Source: Strobilurus pachycystidiatus | Taxonomy: Eukaryota; Basidiomycota; Agaricomycetes; Agaricales; Physalacriaceae | DNA length: 64,000 nt | Direction: 5' to 3' | Assembly: GCA_019915135.1 (NCBI GenBank) | Contig: JAHLMK010000001.1 | Coordinates: 4,774,001-4,838,000, forward strand | Part shown: positions 12,454 through 22,696 of the stretch, piece after piece | Layout of the letters: each line of letters begins with the position of its first letter | Numbering within the stretch: position 1 is the stretch's first letter | Notes under the pieces: model-generated | What the model was told of the DNA's origin: nothing | Databases searched by the model: none | Seen by the model: only the letters and a program-made list of their open reading frames with translations | Made by a program: the position numbers and the translations under genes

Positions 12454-14914
12454 TTACTTTCGTGACGCCTTGATCAAGAGCACCAACCCGCGTATCCTCG
12501 ACCTCCATCCGTCCGCGTACAAGAAGCGGACCAGCCCCGAAGTGAAATCCCTGCACCAACCACGACATGAGATTAATGTTATATTTTGAGGGGGAGAGCC
12601 AGTCAACGCACCAACTGTTCCCGAGCTGGCGAATGGGGTAGTCCAGCACCTTGGGTATCGAAGTCTGGATAAGCGATGGCCACCTATCAACCATGATTGC
12701 TTTGGGGTTCGTCAGCGCACGGAGACCCTCAGGTCCACCTGAAGACGGTGTCAGATTTGAAAACGCTCTAACTGGAATGTCCGCACCAAATCGGCCATAA
12801 CCGCTGGCCTTGGCGCCACCGAACGGTAGGTCTTGACTGGAGTAGGAACGTGAGCACTGTAGGCATCAAAAAAAGAGAAGGGAGCATACTTGATCTGAAG
12901 AAAGAACAGTTAGTCGACGCCCTACAAGACAGGAAGACTAGATGGCGTACATAGAAGGTAGCAAAATCATTCACAGAAACCATTCCACATTCAAGCTTCT
13001 TTGCAACTTGAATGCAAACGCCCTGGTCAGGACCAAACACGCTCGCTCCAAGTCCATACCGTGTTCCGTTAGCAATCTCAATAGCCTCGTCAATAGTGTC
13101 ATAAGGCATCAACAGTGCAACCGGGGCGAAAACTGCGCAACATCAGTAATGCGGGAGATGGACGGGTAGTGGGATCCTTACGTTCTTTCTGTGCAATCTC
13201 CATCGAGTTCGTCACAGGCCCAACCACGGTGGGATTGAAGTAGCAACCGCCTTGGGTCAGAACGTGGTCGTAGCGCGTACCATTGAGGACCTGAACCTCA
13301 TCTTCGCCGACAGTCTCCTGGGCTCGCTTGATGATGAGTTCAAGTCCGTCAAAGCGATTGCTGGATATCATGGCACCACATTCAACTGGCATGATGAAGC
13401 CCTGCTCTGTCGGGGTCAGGACTGATCCAAGTCTGATCTTGGGGACCCGTTCGAGGAAGATGGAGTGCAGTTCATCAAACTGACGGCGATGCACAATGAG
13501 CCGCTCGATCCCAATGCAATTCTGTCCAGCGTTCTGGCTGGAAATGACATGAGGGTGTGTTTGCGCAACGAATAAGGAAATGACTGACAACACGCCTCGC
13601 ATCCAAGTGCTAGACCATTTCTTGAGGTCCGTATTGGGGAGAATGACCGCAGGATCTTTGCCACCTAGTTCCAAACATACGGGCGTAAGGTGTTTAGTCG
13701 CAGACATAGCCACCTTGGCCGCCACATGAGAATTTGACAATTGGAAGTGATACATCTACTGACTTTGCGTCCAACTTCTTCGGACCCGATAAAGGTGATA
13801 TGCTTGATGAGGGGAGATGTCGTCAAATGTTCTGCGTCTTCCGGCAAACAGCAGACGACCTAGTCCTTCGAAGTCAGATTGTGAGCGCGCCACCGAAGAA
13901 CCAAAACGCACCTGTACAAGGTCCCCGTCGTGTCCGCAGGCGCGCAAGCAATTCTGAATGATCTCGATATACCACATCGACGACCAGATGACTTGTTCTG
14001 AACATTTCAACACAACTCCGTTACCAGCGAATAGACCAGCCATAATGGGCGACCAAGCGTTGTGCAGGGCTAGAGGAACACATAAGATTGAAAGCACCAC
14101 GTCTACAACAGTACGCACGATAATTCCAGGAAACGAGACCGGCGACCACTCCAAGAGGCTCATAGATCACTTCTGACGATTTGTAGGCCAGCATGAAATT
14201 CCACGAGCGCCCTTCTGGTCGAAGATACTGTTCACCGTGGTTGAGGAGCCATTCCAGTTTCGAACAGGTGGTCAGAATCTCTCCAAGCGCCGCGTCAACC
14301 ACTGGATGGGCCTGTCAAAACGCGTATCCATGGATGAAAAGCACCAAAAACGCACTTGTCTTCCCAGTATCGCGGCAAGCCACACGCGCGCATATGTCCT
14401 GATTGTCCACCAGCCACTTCAAAAGACTCCGAATGACGCGACGACGTTGAGTGAACGACGTTGTCTTCCATTGTTTCTGGGCCTCGGCGGATTTCTGGAT
14501 TTTGAGCTCAATCGCCTCCTGGTCGTCCGCGAGGAAGGTCCCAATGTGCAGACCAGTTGCGGGATCGTAGCTAGTAATGAACTTGCGGCTGTCAGGCATC
14601 AAAGGCATCAGCCTGTCATCGTGTTTGTGCGAATCTATGCTTGGGTTTTCGATTACAATGGACGACCATCCGACTACCGATTCCTGCCTGCCTTTAGATG
14701 AAGTCCTCTATGCTAGTGACAGGCAGCACACCTTTGGTATCTTGAATTTGAACGGAAGCGGACTGTTGTGGGCTCGCTGATATCGTTGCACGACAAGCCA
14801 GATGCCGAAGGCAATGAAGGTGGAAAGCAGGTAAAAGACATCAATGCCACCCTCCTCGGACCAGATGCTGAGAGAAATGAGGGGATGAAGCACGACTGAG
14901 AGGAGCTTGTTCAT
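12454..14914 (-). CDS. Aldehyde dehydrogenase, Msc7 type, membrane anchored
   Basis: NAD(P)-dependent aldehyde dehydrogenase of the fungal Msc7 group, 629 residues in 12 exons. An N-terminal membrane helix (DVFYLLSTFIAFGIWLVV, residues about 25-42) precedes the ALDH fold. Visible motifs include YDPATGLHIGTF, the central VCLELGGKDPAV with the catalytic Glu, and the catalytic Cys in NAGQNCIGIER. Near the C-terminus are DLPFGGAKASGYGRFGGPEG and a final hydrophobic/basic segment. The anchor suggests the ER or another endomembrane. Exon 9 is only 5 nt (12890-12894) and is needed to keep frame between NDFATFY and QDLPFGG. Exons sum to 1,890 nt. Substrate is unknown; in yeast Msc7 was named from a meiotic recombination screen. 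Confidence 0.9.
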
Positions 14915-15335
14915 GGTCGCTGTTAGAGTTCCGGGGCTATGTGCGCGCGCCAGACACCATGAACGTTCGGAAACAGACTAGATTTTCCAACACGCGACAA
15001 CAATGGGCTATTTTTGCTCACGTGCCATTACGGCAATGCCCGCCGACCCCGCCCCGCTCAACGGCGGTCACGGCGGGGCGTGGCGCAGGAATCTTGATTG
15101 CATCCTAAGGAGTAGCTCCACACATAATCATTGCTGCTCAAACCAGTGGCAATGGGTCGCATCTTTGGGTCGGACTTGCAAGATGGTTGTTAGGACGCTA
15201 TTTGACAGGCGTCAACAGCACTCATTTACAATACTCTCGTGAGCTACGTATACCACATCGCCTTCAAGATGGGGGCATTCAGACGAAACATTGTACAAGG
15301 CCGCAGACGCATTGCATTAGAAAATACATGGTAAT
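14915..15335. other. Intergenic region upstream of the aldehyde dehydrogenase
   Basis: About 420 bases between the ALDH start and the S20 stop. It contains the ALDH promoter and the 3' end of the ribosomal gene. No gene or obvious repeat seen. Confidence 0.4.
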
Positions 15336-15871
15336 CTAAACGGACAGGATGGTGACCTCGACCTCGACGCCAGGCTCAAGGCTGATGCTGGTCTGCACGC
15401 AAAATCAGTACAGCTAGGAGATGGATAGATGCAAGTATACGCACGATCTGCTTGACGATCTCGCTCGAGGAATGGAGGTCGATGAGGCGTTTGTGGACCT
15501 TCAGCTCGTAGCGATCCCAGGTCTTCGAACCCTCACCACAAGGCTACGAACAAAATCGTTGGTATGCGAAAGTGCAGGACTGACAAGGTTACGCACTGTC
15601 TTCCTGGTAGTGATTTTCAGGACCTTCGTGGGGAGGCGGACGGGGCCCTTCACGCGCAACTGCTTGTCCTTGGCGCGGTTGATGAGGTCACCAGAGACTG
15701 CCGCAGAAATCAGCATGGCCCACAGTGAGCATACGCTGCACAAAACTCACACTTCTCCAAGTTCTTCACGTTCGAGCTGGTGAGCGTGATCCTGATCTTG
15801 TGCAGCTTGGCGCTCGGGACGGGCGCACCCGTCGCGTCGTATTCTTTTTCTCCCTTGGCGACGTAACTCAT
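15336..15871 (-). CDS. RPS20: 40S ribosomal protein S20 (uS10)
   Basis: Small-subunit cytosolic ribosomal protein uS10, 125 residues, four exons (15751-15871, 15597-15697, 15445-15543, 15336-15392), all GT-AG. The protein begins [15 protein letters not shown] and contains the highly conserved [52 protein letters not shown] and [18 protein letters not shown]. Length and ends match the eukaryotic family. The short introns and the early first intron are usual for fungal ribosomal protein genes. Confidence 0.98.
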
Positions 15872-16620
15872 TGTTTAGAATCAGAAGGTGACTGTGGGCA
15901 GGCGTTGAGCGATGAACGAGAAAATCGACGCCGAAACTTACCCAAGTGAATCGTTGTGGATGAAAAAAAAATAAGGTTTCGCCTTTTCAGGCATGCTCGG
16001 AACTCGGACCGATCTCCTTGATGCTTACTTCGGTTCTAATCTTGGGCTGGGTCAACGGTTAGCTTGTTTCCTCTTCGGATTCTTCGAGTCAGTCTACGAT
16101 TGGGAAGAAAGGACAGGACACGCCGACTGATTGCTCATGTCTTGGCTTACGATCTCAGCAAGAATCCGGCGCTTATAATCATATCCACGAGGTTTCTTGT
16201 CCGAGTTACCACTCAACTTCACTGGCTACTTGGCAAATCCTTCCGGTTCACAGCGGACTGCATGGCGATGTACTTTCACTGATTTACCCATGGCACTCTC
16301 GATCATTTTCTTGCATCGTACATATACTTAACGATGTTTCCTCTGCGTCCTCACATCTACGTCTACAGCAGCAGACTATCATCGTCCGAGCTCCCGCCTT
16401 CGATGCTGATAGAGTGTACGTTCAGTCTCACCCAATATTCCGGTTCTCAGGTCATCCTGTCTACAACGGTGACAGTAACAGTCGCAAAGGTTTGACGCAC
16501 AAAATCACGCAGGGTTTCCTGAGTGTCCTTTCCATGCTGGTTAACTCGTGGCGTATTTTGAGCGGCGGCGCAAAACATGGCCCCATTTTATCAGCGACTA
16601 CAAGATCAGTCAGCAGCTGC
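15872..16620. other. Intergenic region between S20 and the MFS remnant
   Basis: Contains the S20 promoter on its left side. The rest shows only short, unrecognisable frames. No RNA gene or transposon seen. Confidence 0.4.
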
Positions 16621-16639
16621 TTGGAGGGTCATTGAAAAT

Positions 16640-17670
16640 ATCGTACCCAATACACCGGCATGAGGCCAAAGGAGATCCCTGCCAGAAGGCCAGACCCCTC
16701 CTCCAAGCCCTAGATTGGTGAAATACGCCCGTCCGAACAAGGGAAAGACACTGGCAGTAGTAGATCGAAACAGGGCGTTTCCAGCGAATACAGAGGCCGC
16801 GTAGGCTGGATATGCGGAAGCCATGTACATCAAGATACTTTGGAAGTTGAGGGTGAGGCCGGGGATATACAGAGCAGCGCCAACAACTGGCACCATCCAA
16901 TGTATACTCTTTCTGGACGTGAAGCCAAATATGAGCACGGAGGTGGGAATGAAGATGCTGCCGACAAGTCCGATCTCGAGGATCGTCTCGGGGGCGACCT
17001 CTTTGCCTTGGGCGGAAGCCTTCGCGTAACGAGGTGCAACGTGGTACATCTGGTATAAGCAGTAGACGGTGTACTGAAAATTGACGTCAAACAAAGAGCA
17101 TCTCAGAGATTTGCGGACGTACTGTTACAAGACTGGTCGCAACAAACCCAAGGAAAGGGAGTCCACTCAGTCCAAGATTGAAGTGATAGATGTCGGTGAA
17201 CACCAATGGGAAGGCTTCAACCACAAGTAGAAGACTGCATCTGCCAGTTGTACTCAGTGAGAGAGCTCAGTCTCAAAAGAAGACTAGTCACAAACGAACC
17301 CAAAATAGATGTTCGCGAATAAGAGCATCGGCTCTTTCGCTAGAACGAAGGGCCGAATCAAAGACTCCCTCAAGACCATCGCCACAGATGCCTTCTCAGC
17401 ATTCTTCTCAGTTGACGTTCGCAGCCGCTGATTTCCGGTCGACTTCCTCAGCATTTGAGCGCGTTTGTGGAGGATTATGGGCTGGTATGTCTCCGGTAAC
17501 AGAAAGAATAAGAACAGAAAGGCGAAGCTGGACACCCAGATCAACTCGTACATCGGCCATTTCCATCCATTGGCCTGAGCGGCGAAACCACTCACTACAG
17601 GTCCGATGACAGGACCAGCGACACCTCCCAGCGCCCATAGACCGATCACATATGCAAGCTGGTGTGGCGG
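16640..17670 (-). pseudogene. MFS transporter remnant lacking its N-terminal half
   Basis: Reads as the C-terminal two thirds of a fungal drug:H+ antiporter-type MFS protein. It begins in helix 5 with the antiporter motif LAYVIGLWALGGVAGPVIGP, then LPETYQPIILHKRAQMLRK, EAFPLVFTDIYHFNLGLSG and ASAYPAYAASVFAGNALFRS. Helices 1-4 are absent, because the sequence upstream passes directly into the duplicated DUF3455 block near 17690. Two frame problems are visible. Near 17215-17240 the consensus FYLWFEAFP needs one extra base. Near 16690 a GGGG run shifts NLGLGGG out of frame from SGLLAGISFGLMPVYW. Most likely a dead transporter truncated by the rearrangement next door. Confidence 0.75.
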
Positions 17671-17784
17671 GTAGAGATCAACTCAGGTTCCCAAGTAATC
17701 ATCATCGCATTCATCAAGAAACATGAATAAATATCAAAAGTCCATAGTGTCCATAGTCCAGATCAGACATACAAGAAACATGGC

Positions 17785-18602
17785 TTATTCGAAAAACCCT
17801 ATGTCCGGGTCAGTACCATGTTGGAGGCTGAAGCCAAGGCACTCACAATACTTGGCCGCATAAGGTACTTCAATGTCACCGTCGGTCTCGCGATTGCACT
17901 TTTCGAAAAGTTGAAGAAGGAATGAAGGAACAATCGAACTATGAGCGCTCACCTGTGCTGGCGGCTGTCCCTCTCTGGTATCGGTCCGGTAAACAAAGTT
18001 AGAGAGGCCACCGTCAATGTTGTTCAGCAAGAGCCAGTTCACATCCTGGGAACCAGTGGGTGCGGCGGTGGTATTGTCGACTTTGCCAGTGACAAACCCA
18101 CCAATACTGGGTGAAAAGTCGAACTTGGGAGAAATGCCCGTTCCTTTTGGGTTCCCGACGAAGAAGTGGTCGGCGAGAAAAGGAATGTCGATATCCGCAT
18201 CGGTGGCGTCGCTGGGTGCGAGCTGCGAAGTAGTATTGAGAGTTACGTGAACAGCTTGCAGGACAACGTCCTGAGCGACGTCGAAGAGATCGGTGAACAC
18301 GAAGCAGGACAGGTCGAAGAGCTCAGCAACCGCACCCGTACTCCTGAGGGGAAATGAATATGGTTTGTCTCGTTATTTGACAAGGAGACGGCCTACGTAT
18401 ATTTCCCGTCCGATCCACAAGTGTAGTTCTGGGTCCCTCCACCGACAGTAACATGCAACAACGCGCCGTCTGGTTCGGGTATGGCAACACCATCTGGGAT
18501 GACAAGTGTAATCCCGGAGAGGTCGCAACCAGTGTTCCGACGCGCTGGGGCTGCGAAAGCAGGAATGACACTCGAAAGTGCAAGCAAGGTAAAGGCAAAC
18601 AT
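17785..18602 (-). CDS. Secreted DUF3455 family protein, copy A
   Basis: Small secreted protein of 220 residues in four exons (18397-18602, 17953-18343, 17847-17898, 17785-17798). A signal peptide (MFAFTLLALSSVIPAFAAPA) is followed by TLVIPDGVAIPEP, VGGGTQNYTCGSDGKY, STGAVAELFDLSCFVF, the central GFVTGKVDNTTAAP, DVNWLLLNNIDGG and a C-terminus ending AKYWFFE. This pattern is the DUF3455 family, common in fungi and of unknown function (often mislabelled malate dehydrogenase). It is a close paralogue of the gene at 19770-20596 with the same intron positions, so the two arose by the local duplication. The frame is intact, so it is probably expressed. Confidence 0.85.
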
Positions 18603-18769
18603 CGTAAAAAGGATGAAAAGGCGGGGAAGAAAGTAGTAACAAAGGGCTGCTGAAGATGCAGAGCAAGGAAGAAGAATGGGGTGAAGAATGGACGATGGTT
18701 CATTTTATACCGTGCATTGACATGTAAAACATCATGGAATATCTGGTACTGACAGTGAGAAAGTTTCAG

Positions 18770-19525
18770 AGCAGCGCCTTTGGGTTACTCGGCCGCTGGG
18801 GTCGGCATGCAGGCTCAGATGACAAAACCCTACAGAGACGACAATGCCAAGAAGCAGGGAGCCCACAACGGCCAGGATAGTAGCTCGGGTGCGCTAAGCC
18901 AGAACCACATGTGCAGGATGGCGGAAGGGCGCCAAACTTGCGCCATACCTAGAGACTCGCTACGGAGCATGACCACATACCAGGCCATGCTGCTGGTACC
19001 TACAAGGTTATTCTCGGTAGGAGTTCGAGAATCCTGTTCCACAAACCTTTGTGGTTGAGGCTCCTCGCTAAACGGTTCACTATCGAATACGGGCGCGCAC
19101 TGTCGCTGATTATAGACAGCGGTAGTCTCCCCTAGGCAGACACGATCGGCTCGTAAGACAGCGGGAAGTTCCGAGTCGGCACAGGATCGAATCATCGAAC
19201 CTCGCCCTACTGTATGCCTTGTAAGTGTTGAGAGCGGAGACGGAAGAGGCGGGTTGACGGCCTCACCGAGAGCGATGTGCGCGAGGACGACGAGACGAGC
19301 ATGGCACGACAAAAACGACGACGATGGGGGCCAAAAGCAAAAAGATGGATACGTGACTACGCGACAGGACGCGTAACTACGGTATCTGCGGCCCGAGCAA
19401 CATAGGCCTGAACAGTAAACTCAAAGTGAATTGGTTTGCGCGGCAGCCGAATGGCATAACGCTGGGGAGCGGAGACCGCCCGTCAGCGCGTCAGCATTAG
19501 GAGCGGAACTGAAACGTCCATAGGT
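18770..19525 (-). pseudogene. 3' fragment of an Old Yellow Enzyme-like gene (duplicate)
   Basis: Decayed copy of the C-terminal part of the flavin oxidoreductase at 20787-22437. Matches include FDSEPFSEEP, SSMAWYVVML, ILHMWFWLSAPE and WPLWAPCFLAL. Codon and frame differences accumulate relative to the intact copy, and an unrelated stretch of about 220 bases (19221-19440) splits it. There is no flavin-binding N-terminal half, so no enzyme can be made. It lies in the same order relative to DUF3455 copy A as the intact gene does to copy B. Confidence 0.82.
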
Positions 19526-19675
19526 AGATTGAACGTGTGAGCGTTTGAAGCTCGTAGCGCATCCGCATGATGCCCGAGAAGACGTGCATTACCACAATGC
19601 ATCAATGATAGAGCAGTACCTTCGCGTACAACCTCGTACAACTCAGTCAGTAGAGCAACACGATCAAATCAGATT

Positions 19676-21250
19676 CCAAAATCATCATCGCATTCATCAA
19701 ATAACATCAATCAGATATTAAAATGTGAAAGTCCATGATAGTCCAGATCAAACATTCATACGACATGGCTTATTCGAAGAACCCTATGCCTAGGTCAGGA
19801 CTATGTTGGAGGCTGACTTGTGGCACTCACAATACTTGGCCGCGTAAGGTACTTGAATGTCACCGTCGGTCTCGCAATCGCACTTTTCGAGAAAGTTCAA
19901 GAAGGCATGAAAGAACGATCAATTATGGACACTCACCTGTGCTGGGGGCTGTCCCTCCCTGGTATCGGTGCGATAAACGAAGTTAGAGAGGCCACCGTCG
20001 ATGTTGCTCAGCAAGAGCCAGTTCACATCCTGGGGACCAGTGGGTGCGGCGGTGGTGTTGTCGACCTTGCCAGTGACAAAACCACTGGGTGTGAAATGGG
20101 TCTCGAACTTGGGAGAAATTCCCGTCCCAGTGATTGGGTTCTCGACAAAGTAGTGGCTGACGATAGGAGGAATCTCAAAGTCTCCAAAATTGAAATTGTC
20201 TGTGGGTCTCGAAGTAGGATCAAGACCATCGTGGACGGCTTTCAGGACAGTGTCCTGAGCGGCGTCGAAGACATCGGTGAACACGAGACAGGACAGGTCG
20301 TAGAGCACAGCAACCGCGCCCGTACTCCTGAGGGGAAATGAATATGGTTTGTCGTTATTAGACAAAGACAAGGAGATGGCTTACGTATATTTCCCGTCCG
20401 ATCCACAAGTGTAGTTCTGGGTCCCTCCACCGACAGTGACATATTTCAGCGAGCCGTATGGTGCGGCTATGGCAACACCATCTGGGATGGCAAGTGTAGT
20501 TCCATGGAGGCCGCAAGCAAAGACGACGTCCCGACGCGCTGGGGCCGCGAATGCAGGAAGAACACTCGTCAGGGCAAGCAATGTAAAAGCAAACATTGTA
20601 AAAGTGATGAAAAGGCGGGGAAGAAAGTAACAAAGGGCTGCTAAAGATGCAGAGCAAGGAAGAAGAATAGGGTGACGAACGGACGATGGGTGCATTTTAT
20701 ACCGTGCGTTGACAAGTAAAACAATATGGCAAAGTTTCAAAGCAGCGCCTTTGGTTTATTCGGCCGAAGTCGGCAATGATGCAGGCTCAAAATGACAAAA
20801 GCCCCGCAGAGACGATGGCAAGAAAGCAGGTAGCCCACAAGGGCCAGGGTTTCATCTCGGGTGCGCTGAGCCAGAACCACATGTGCAGGATGGCGACAAC
20901 ACCGTAGGATGGCCGCCAAACCTTTGCCATACCTGGAGTCGCCGCCAATCTACGGAGCATGACCACATACCAGGCCATGCTGGTCCCTGCACCAATGAGG
21001 TTTATTTTCGGTATGAGTTTGAGAATCCTGTTCCCCAGACCTGTGTCATCAGGCTCCTCGCTGAACGGCTCTGTATCGAAAGCGCGTGGCGCTGTCCGCT
21101 GCCTATAGACAGCGGGAAGTTCGGGGCACAGGATTGAGCCTCGCCCTATGCCTAGTAGATCGGTCTGCTTTTGGACGAGCGCCGAATGGCACAGCGCTGG
21201 GGAACGGAGACCACCCGTCAGCATTATGAGCGGCACTGAAACTTCCATCG
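19676..21250. repeat. Right copy of the tandem segmental duplication
   Basis: Counterpart of 17690-19525. It contains DUF3455 copy B and the 3' end of the complete Old Yellow Enzyme-like gene. Because the OYE gene continues intact to the right of this copy, the right copy is probably the source and the left copy the derivative. Homology ends inside OYE exon 5 near 21245. Confidence 0.83.
19770..20596 (-). CDS. Secreted DUF3455 family protein, copy B
   Basis: Secreted protein of 222 residues with the same four-exon layout as copy A (20385-20596, 19937-20327, 19831-19882, 19770-19783). Signal peptide MFAFTLLALTSVLPAFAAPA; family motifs TLAIPDGVAIAAP, VGGGTQNYTCGSDGKY, STGAVAVLYDLSCLVF, GFVTGKVDNTTAAP and DVNWLLLSNIDGG. 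The middle differs from copy A (PTDNFNFGDFEIPPIVSHYF). The catalytic or binding role of the family is unknown. All splice sites are canonical and the frame is open throughout. Confidence 0.86.
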
Positions 21251-22437
21251 ACGAGAGTATTTTGGACGCTTTTTCGGCGAAGTCGGCAAATATCGCTTGT
21301 CGAGGCGTCGATGACACAGAAGATGCCATGAAGGCTTGACAAGGTCTGCTTTGAGTTCGGGGTGACAAAACTCATGCGAGTTTTACTTACCAGGGTCTGT
21401 ATAGTCTCCGCCACTAATTTCAATGAAGTCTACGGCGCCCCAACTGGCAAGGATTCGAACGTATTCTAAAGCTCGCTTTTCTTGTTCACTGCTTGAGTTT
21501 TCCGTACTGAATTTGATGCCTAGAATAAAGGGATTGGGTATAGAACGACGGATGCCGATCACAATGCGATGCAGTAAGCGCAGGGCGTTCTCGGAGGATT
21601 GACAAGAGTACTCGTCTGTGCGCAAATTGGTCTGAACGGCTGAGTAATTGAACCCAAATGTCTGATGTAAACTTACCTTGTCCGATAAAAATTGTGATAG
21701 TAGATCTATGAGAAGGGTCAGAGATCTGAGTATATGATAGTGCAATAACAAATATGGAGGCCTTACATCCATGAGCAGCGTGCAGCTCAACTCCCTTGAA
21801 ACCAGATTTCCACGCCAGATCAGCACCGCGCAGAAAATCGTCTACGATGGTGTCGATTTCAGTCCTGGTCATGGAGTGCGGTGTTTGGAAGAGAAGATGG
21901 TGAAAGACCGCTGAAGCAAGGCCCTCGGACCTTCCTTGAACACGAACGGCACTCGGACCACAAGGAGCTGCGAATGGCAGTCGCCCGCCAATGATATTAC
22001 TTGACTGACGACCGGCATGGCTCAACTGCATGACGGATACACTGTCACGCATAGCGGCGGAGAGTGCTTTGAATGGCGCGATTTTCTCTTCTGTCAAAGT
22101 TTGCGGTACGACCATGTCGCGTCCTAAAGTGAGATGGCGTGGACAAACTTGCACGTTCCCGGTGATTATCATGGCCCATTCGTGCTGAGCCCATTTTGAG
22201 TAGAGTGAGTGGTGGAGTTCATTTGGTGGACCTCCTAACAAACGCGAGAGATGTTCATACATAGCGGCCTGCAGTGTTGTAGTCGGTGCAGAAGATGTTT
22301 CCGTTCATGCTCACCTTGACGAATCTATTGGCAAGCTTCACGCCGCTATATGGCAAGGTGATGGGCTGAAGCGCAAGGTCATTCTGGCTCTCTGATGTGC
22401 CATTCTCTTGGAGTGGCATAGAATCTGGTGATGGCAT
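20787..22437 (-). CDS. NADH:flavin oxidoreductase (Old Yellow Enzyme-like) with C-terminal membrane segments
   Basis: FMN-dependent ene-reductase-like protein, 480 residues, five exons (22315-22437, 21767-22268, 21677-21705, 21391-21631, 20787-21334). Barrel motifs: LANRFVKAAMYEHL, MIITGNVQV, VMQLSHAGRQSS, the catalytic-loop GVELHAAHGYLLSQFLS, NALRLL, FIEISGGDYTDP and the phosphate-binding end PLIMLTGGLRSP / DLLGIGRGSILCPELP. After the barrel comes a tail of about 120 residues with two or three hydrophobic segments (INLIGAGTSMAWYVVML, GVVAILHMWFWLS, WPLWATCFLAIVSAGLLSF), which suggests membrane attachment. Substrate unknown. Its 3' end was copied into the left duplication unit. Confidence 0.88.
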
Positions 22438-22696
22438 TGGTTAAGTTGCTGGCGAGCAGGAAAAGTCACGACCGGCAAATGGCAATGCCGAGCATCCGGT
22501 ATTTGCCGGACCCGGATTTATCATTTTGATTCATGCGTCGAGTTCATTATGCCTGTGGCGCGGCCGCGGGTTCGTTGCTAGCTAAGCCCAGCATCAGGGT
22601 TGCTACTATATTTATATATGTCTTCATATCAAGATATTAGGTACAGAAGTTGCTCTACAACGTTCGTTACTCTATCCTGCCAATTCGTGATCACTA

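Larger units (their letters stand above)
17690..19525. repeat. Left copy of a tandem segmental duplication
   Basis: About 1.8 kb that aligns, base for base over long stretches, with 19676-21250. Shared starts are ATCATCATCGCATTCATCAA at about 17697 and 19680. It carries a complete DUF3455 gene and the 3' half of an Old Yellow Enzyme-like gene. Homology is interrupted by about 220 bases (19221-19440) with no match in the right copy, then resumes (CCGAATGGCA-like, 19445-19520 against 21180-21245). Confidence 0.85.
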
